This document shows, piece by piece, positions 56,926 to 64,000 of a stretch of DNA of 64,000 nucleotides; positions within the stretch are counted from its first letter, which is position 1; every line of letters starts with the position of its first letter. Below the pieces are notes generated by a model. That model was not told the origin of the DNA. It made no database searches and saw nothing but the letters and a program-made list of their open reading frames with translations. Both the position numbers and the translations under genes were made by a program. The DNA comes from Quercus robur (lineage: Eukaryota > Streptophyta > Magnoliopsida > Fagales > Fagaceae). The stretch spans positions 42,993,942 to 43,057,941 of the forward strand of contig NC_065542.1 in NCBI RefSeq assembly GCF_932294415.1, read 5' to 3'.

Positions 56926-59900
56926 ATGGAGGGAAAAGAGAGCAGTACTAGTCATCCATTGTTGAGTGGGAAGAGGAAACAGGGTTGTACTTACAGCCAT
57001 GGTTTCTCTTCAGGTCAGATACAAACATTGGCTGCCATGTGTGAGGCTTGTATCCCTCCTCTTTCGATGCCATGTGATAGCATCGACAAGGACAAGGAGA
57101 ACCCAGTTGACCAGAAGCCTCTTCAATCCTTTTACAGAGCTTCTGGGTCTCAACCTCCACTCCCTGATGAGGCAAGTTTGTCTTATTCTCTATATTATCC
57201 TATCTTTGTTTTCGTTCAATAATACATTATCATATTTAAACAAGAAATTTCACAGCAGGAAAATTGTGATTAGTACAACATTATTTTTACGTGCCACCAC
57301 AACCATATCACTTTAATTGTACATGAATATCACAACATACTGTAACAATCTTACATGCACAACGAATTTTTGTAACAATTGAGATCGAAATTGTCACATG
57401 TCATACGACTTCACTGACATCACTTTTATTTTTATTATACACTGATGACAACAAGTAGTGCTAAAATTTGTTGTGGCCATATGATTTTATGAGTGAAGGA
57501 AGTGCTATATCTGAGATTTTTAGTCTTTGACAATATTGGTCTTCAAGTAATGAACATGTATAATATGTTTTCTCTCTATGAATGGAAAAACAGGTGGCAG
57601 AGGTGATTGCGAAGAGGTGTCTACCACGGGCTGTGGTTTTATTGAGAATAGTTCTGAATATACTATCGTTCAGATTAGGGACACTATTGCTTTGTGGATT
57701 TAGTTGCCTTGATTGGAGATGGCCATTTATTCTTAAGTTCTCTGATATGTCTCTGGAGAAGAGAGAAGAGATTCTCAAGAGTTGGACAAGGAAAAGGGGT
57801 CTGCTACCCTTTAGATTGGTGTTTGTCGTGATTAAAATCTTCTGCTTGTATACCTTCTTTTCAATGGTAATTCTTTTCACTCACTATGCCATGATCTCAC
57901 CCTTACTCTATTTCTCTGTATTTATGTCCGATATTTTTTTTTCTGGATCTTATAAACATTTAAAAAGAAAAATAGAGCAAGAAAGTTTTGAAAAGTATTG
58001 TTTTAGTGGCTTCTTCTTGTTGTTGTTGGGCTTTTAAAACAACACATAGGGGGGAAAAAAGAAAAAAATTAAAAATATGAAAACGCATAATAATAAATCT
58101 TTGACTTTTGAAGGATATGTCATATATCATGTTTTGAACATTACTTTCTACAAAAGGGTTTTTTGCAAACGTGTTGGCAAGTGTTTGATGTTGCTTTCTG
58201 TATCACTGTGACAAGACAACTGTGTTTATTCATTTTTGTGAACATGTCGGTGTCATGTTATTACTGGTCATGGTTTTGAGGATAATGGAGGAAGCAGAAG
58301 ATAGAATTAACTTCCTGGGTGTGGCCTACCTACCTTATTACTGATGTATGGTTGGGCGTTGCGATTTGCAATTTCTGCATTATTGCCTCAAACCTACTTT
58401 AATAAAGAAAGTAAACATTTCTTAACCACCAAATTTACTTGTGTCATAGTCATATAACTGTTTTGAAATGAGATATTGGAAAACTTGTCAACTTTGATCT
58501 CTATTTTGACTTCTAAAAAAGGTTTGAATGCCTTTTCGTTTTTCTTTTTTAATTTCTCTCTTTTCAATTTCTTTTTATTTTTAAAAAATCAGCTTAGCGC
58601 AGACTTCAATCTGAACTCTAATTTTTATTAAGAACCATCTTATGAGTCTTTTTTTTTTTTTTTTGGGAATGTTATATGCGTTTCCTAAATGACCTCTATA
58701 AAATAAACAGGAGACAAAAATATGATATTTTCAAAGAAACTAAGCATGATCTAGCAAGTTTCCCCAGTTATCTAAGGGCTGAGAGGAGATTCGTATGTTC
58801 TTTTATTTATGTCAGATTTTAAATATTTCATACTAAGACATTGGATAATTTTAGGTATATCTTGAATTATTGATCAACCAATGGAAAGTTATTAATTTTT
58901 ACTTATGTGCTTGAGATTTTATGGTTCAAGAGACTCAATCCTATTGTAGACTGATACGCTTGTAGCACAAGCAAACTAACCTGAGGGTTGGTCTAGGGTT
59001 CTCTATTATATAAGCCCTTTATTGGGTTCATTGTGATAAACAAATATACATAAAAGATGTAGCCATCAAGGGCTTTTCACCATGGATGTATGCCGTTAAA
59101 ACTCTTGCTTCCACTTTTCTCTTTTCTCTCTCTACAAGTTATTGAGTTTTTTCCCCCATTTTTCTACTTACTGCAGGCTGACGAAAATTCAGAGAATGCA
59201 TCATGGGAAGCAGTTGGATACCATATTGACAATAGGGAAAAGTTGACCAGACACCAAAAGGAGAGGCCTCTTCAGAAGGGAGTCATAGAAACTATGTATG
59301 AAAAAGACTCTACATTTGTTCAGTCTCTCACACAAAAAGGCCTTGAAGTCATTGAAGATACAGAGCACAATGTGTGCAAGATCAAATGTGATGTCATTGT
59401 TGTTGGTTCTGGTTGTGGTGGAGGGGTTGCAGCTGCGGTTCTTGCAAGCTCCGGCCAAAAAGTAGTCATCCTTGAGAAAGGGAATTATTTTGTACCTGAA
59501 GATTTTTCTTCCCTAGAAGGTCCTGCCATGAATGAGCTATATGAGTCAGGTGGAATTTTATCAACTATTGATGGTAAACATTTGATCTTTGCCGGCTCCA
59601 CAGTGGGTGGAGGCTCTGCTGTAAACTGGTCTGCATGTATTAAAACACCAGATTCAGTTCTTCGAGAATGGTCTATGGATCATAAGATCCCACTTTATGC
59701 TAGCTCTAACTATCGATTTGCCATGGATGTCGTTTGTAAGAGGATTGGTGTCACAGATAAGTGTGTGGAAGAAGGCTTTCAGAATCAAGTAATCAAAAAA
59801 GGGTGTGAGAATCTTGGTTTGAAAGTTGAGGCAGTCTCAAGGAACTCTTCAGCAGATCATTACTGTGGTTCTTGTAATTATGGTTGTAGAACAGGAGACA

Positions 59901-60916
59901 AGAAAGGCACTGATTCAACTTGGCTGGTAGATGCTGTGGACTGTGGTGCAGTAATCTTAACAGGATGCAAAGCTGAGAGATTCATATTGGAGAATGGAAG
60001 GACGAGAAAGAAATGCTTGGGGGTGATTGCAACTTCTTTGAGTAAGAATGTCACAAAGAAGCTGCAAATTGAGGCTAAAGTAACAATTTCTGCATGCGGG
60101 TCTATAATGACGCCCCCTCTAATGATCTCTAGTGGCTTGAAAAATCCAAATATTGGCAAGAACCTCCACATCCATCCTGTTCAAATGGTATGGGGATACT
60201 TTCCAGAACATATATCGGACCTCAGAGGCAAAATGTATGAGGGAGGGATCATTACTTCGCTCCATAAGGTGGTTTCGGAGGATTCCAATGTCAAGGCCAT
60301 TATAGAATGTCCTGCATTAGGACCTGCCTCATATAGCGTATTACTTCCATGGGTTTCAGGGCTTGACATGAAGGAGAGGATGGCAAAGTATGCTAGAACT
60401 GCTATCCTTTTTGCATTGGTCAGAGATCAGGGTTCAGGAGAGGTGAAGACAGAGGGTGTCATTAATTATCGATTAAGTCAGATTGATAAAGAAAATCTTC
60501 AAGTTGGGATGAGGCAGGCTTTGCGAATTTTGGTTGCCGCTGGAGCTGTTGAAGTGGGCACATTTAGGAGTGATGGCCAGAAAATTAAATGTAAAGGAAT
60601 TAAGGAGAAGGAGTTAGAGGAGTTTTTGGATACAGTAACAACAGTTGGAGGGCCAGGGTCTAGGGGAGAACACTGGACCATGTATTGTTCTGCACATCAA
60701 ATGGGAACTTGTAGAATGGGTGCCACAAAGGAAGAAGGTGCAGTTAATGAGAGTGGTGAAAGTTGGGAAGCAAAAGGTTTATTTGTATGTGATGCAAGTG
60801 TTCTACCTACTGCAATTGGGATCAATCCCATGATTACAATCGAGTCCACTGCTTATTGTATTTCAAAGAGGATTGCAGAGTCCTTGAAAAGTGGAAAAAC
60901 AGTGGAGGATAACTAA
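56926..60916 (+). CDS. FAO: Long-chain fatty alcohol oxidase (GMC family)
   Basis: Three exons: 56926-57171, 57594-57866, 59177-60916; 752 aa, a normal length for plant FAO. The enzyme oxidises long-chain fatty alcohols to aldehydes using FAD and O2, and is membrane-associated. Exon 1 has [19 protein letters not shown], the conserved plant FAO N-terminal region. Exon 2 encodes hydrophobic segments ([37 protein letters not shown]) likely to anchor it. Exon 3 has the FAD dinucleotide-binding motif VVGSGCGGG (about residues 248-256), GGGSAVNWS, and the GMC C-terminal signature with His in [10 protein letters not shown] and Asn in [10 protein letters not shown]. Intron 1 begins with GC (GAG|GCAAGT), a non-canonical but known GC-AG type; intron 2 is GT-AG. 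All junctions are phase 0. No stop or frameshift is seen. Confidence 0.95.
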
Positions 60917-61893
60917 CGTTTCTCATCCTATATTTTGATTAGTCTTAGAATGATTTTAAATAAATTTGTGTAATGAGAAAACTAAAGGATTAGTCTTTAG
61001 TTATAAATAAAAATATTGTTTGCATGAGTTTCAATTTTTTTGTCTCTAAACTTTAAAATATTATTTTTGTTGTTTGCATGACTTATGTAAATGTTATGTT
61101 TCTAGCATTAAATGTTATATGGTTAGAAATTGAAAGGAGTGGAAGAAATTAATGTCATGCCTCCAGAATTGGTTGTTCAAGTAATCTATAAAGAATAGCT
61201 CACTTGCAAATTAATTGATGTAGAACTCATGTGAGAGCAGTTGACCCCTAAGTTTTGGAGTAAAATGTAACAGTTGGGAGTTATGACCAAACTTACCGAG
61301 GTATCCCCAACGGTTTCATCTTAATCCAAATTTAGGGGCCAAACCACAAGAAGTAAAACGTGGGTTATGTATCATTTCCCAATGTTTTTTTTTTTTTTTT
61401 TAACAATATAGAAATTCTACTCTAACCTAATCTAAATATATATGTGTGTGAAGTTCCCTCCTAGAAACTTGAACCCCGGTCCTTACCCCCCACACCCTAC
61501 AAGCACTTATACTTGTGGAATGACCATCGCACCAAAGGTATTCTTTAAATCAGCAAAACTATAAATTGTATGCAAATATGCGATTATAGAGCAAGAAGTC
61601 CCCTCAACTTTTTTGAATGAAATATATTCCTCTAATAATAACAGATGATTCTTTGTACATGAAGAGCAATTACAAGGTGATGGGTTGGATCCAATCATAA
61701 ACTAGCATATCCAGAAAGGTTACAGTACACCTAAATTTCTTAGCTTTAGACATAAAATGGGGTCAAAGCCCAGGGGGGCAGTTTACCCTGCTTCGGGGAG
61801 CTGGTGGCTTGGAAGCAACAAACATAACTGCTACAGATGGCATACTGGCATCACAACAATTCCTATTATGTTATGGCACGCTGATTTTTTACA

Positions 61894-61930
<37 letters not shown>

Positions 61931-62322
61931 GATTGAGCCAGTACCAGATCTCTTAGATTCCCAGTAAATAAATAAATAAATAAACAAATAATTGAACCAG
62001 GGCAGAACATGAGGGAGATTATGAAATCAAAAACTAAGAGATTCAGAAACCAAAACTAAGAGCTTCAAACTAGAAAGAGGACCAGATAAAAAATATATAG
62101 AAGAGAGGTCAACGCCGAAAATTCTCTCATAATTTGAGGGAACCATCCTTATTGGGAAAGCTTTATCAACTGTTACAGATTCGATCAGAATCTCACATCA
62201 TTTCCCATTTTACTGACTATGTCTATATGTATTCCCGCAACAAGACAATCAGATGGTATCAGTTTCACCACAAAAAGAATAATGCTGAAACAGAAAGTTA
62301 TATAGAGAACCAGGGGGATCCC
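60917..62322. other. Intergenic region between convergent genes
   Basis: Holds the 3' UTRs of the alcohol oxidase (+) and of the succinyl-CoA ligase gene (-). A (TA)n microsatellite lies at about 61897-61926 and an (AAAT)n tract at about 61966-61985. No gene is seen. Confidence 0.5.
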
Positions 62323-63974
<1,652 letters not shown>

Positions 63975-64000
63975 TTAGTCTAACTTAATGCGCCTGGAAG

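Noticed and set aside
57461..57880. 139-codon minus-strand frame
   Set aside because: It is the shadow of alcohol oxidase exon 2 and its flanking introns.
58925..59085. LTR-like piece in alcohol oxidase intron 2
   Set aside because: It shares TTGTAGCACAAGCAAACTAA-type text and a TCTAGGGTT block with the TRIM LTRs, but has no second LTR, primer site or duplication, so I do not call an element.

Overview
This window is plant nuclear DNA, almost certainly from a woody eudicot. It has long introns with canonical plant splice sites, AT-rich intergenic DNA and many LTR retrotransposons, MITEs and SINEs. Its genes are plant housekeeping or metal-tolerance families: phytochelatin synthase, long-chain alcohol oxidase, succinyl-CoA ligase beta, and a captured piece of exocyst SEC15. 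I cannot name the species from sequence alone. There are no prokaryotic operons, CRISPR arrays or rRNA genes.

Layout: 1-1003 is the 3' end of a Tat-like LTR retrotransposon. 2039-8036 (+) is phytochelatin synthase copy 1, with eight exons and 503 aa. 8.4-12.9 kb holds intergenic DNA with small TIR transposons. 13087-23656 is a complete 10.57 kb Ty3/gypsy element of the Tat type (minus strand), with target-site duplication CAAAA, LTRs about 1.3% diverged, a stop-ridden gag-pol, a 70-bp tandem repeat array after pol, and an antisense, intron-containing ORF with its own TATA box. 23984-24993 is a PIF/Harbinger-like element. 25562-32260 (+) is phytochelatin synthase copy 2, with eight exons and 496 aa, carrying a TRIM retrotransposon and a MITE in intron 3. 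33829-38256 is a 4.4 kb non-autonomous LTR element (TSD ATTGC) with its own 70-bp array. 41111-42326 is a Pack-MULE-like element carrying a broken SEC15 fragment. 42.5-56.4 kb is gene-poor and full of SINE, MITE and other dispersed repeats. 56926-60916 (+) is a long-chain alcohol oxidase (three exons, 752 aa). 62323-63917 (-) is the 3' part of a succinyl-CoA ligase beta gene, with a one-base frameshift.

The two phytochelatin synthases are an old tandem pair. Exons 2 to 6 have identical lengths and the Cys-His-Asp catalytic triad is kept in both. Copy 2 has lost several C-terminal cysteines and has a shorter, altered last exon. Phytochelatin synthase makes metal-chelating peptides from glutathione; nothing ties the other genes to that pathway.

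The most interesting structure is in the LTR elements. The autonomous-type element and the 4.4 kb element share a primer-binding-site class, a polypurine-tract position, and a post-pol or internal array with exactly 70-bp units that keep two boxes at identical spacing. All three Tat-like elements, including the fragment at the left edge, have a TATA box pointing antisense about 300 bp inside the 3' LTR. In the full element this TATA lies upstream of the spliced antisense ORF. This looks like a conserved antisense transcription unit in a retrotransposon family and its non-autonomous partner.
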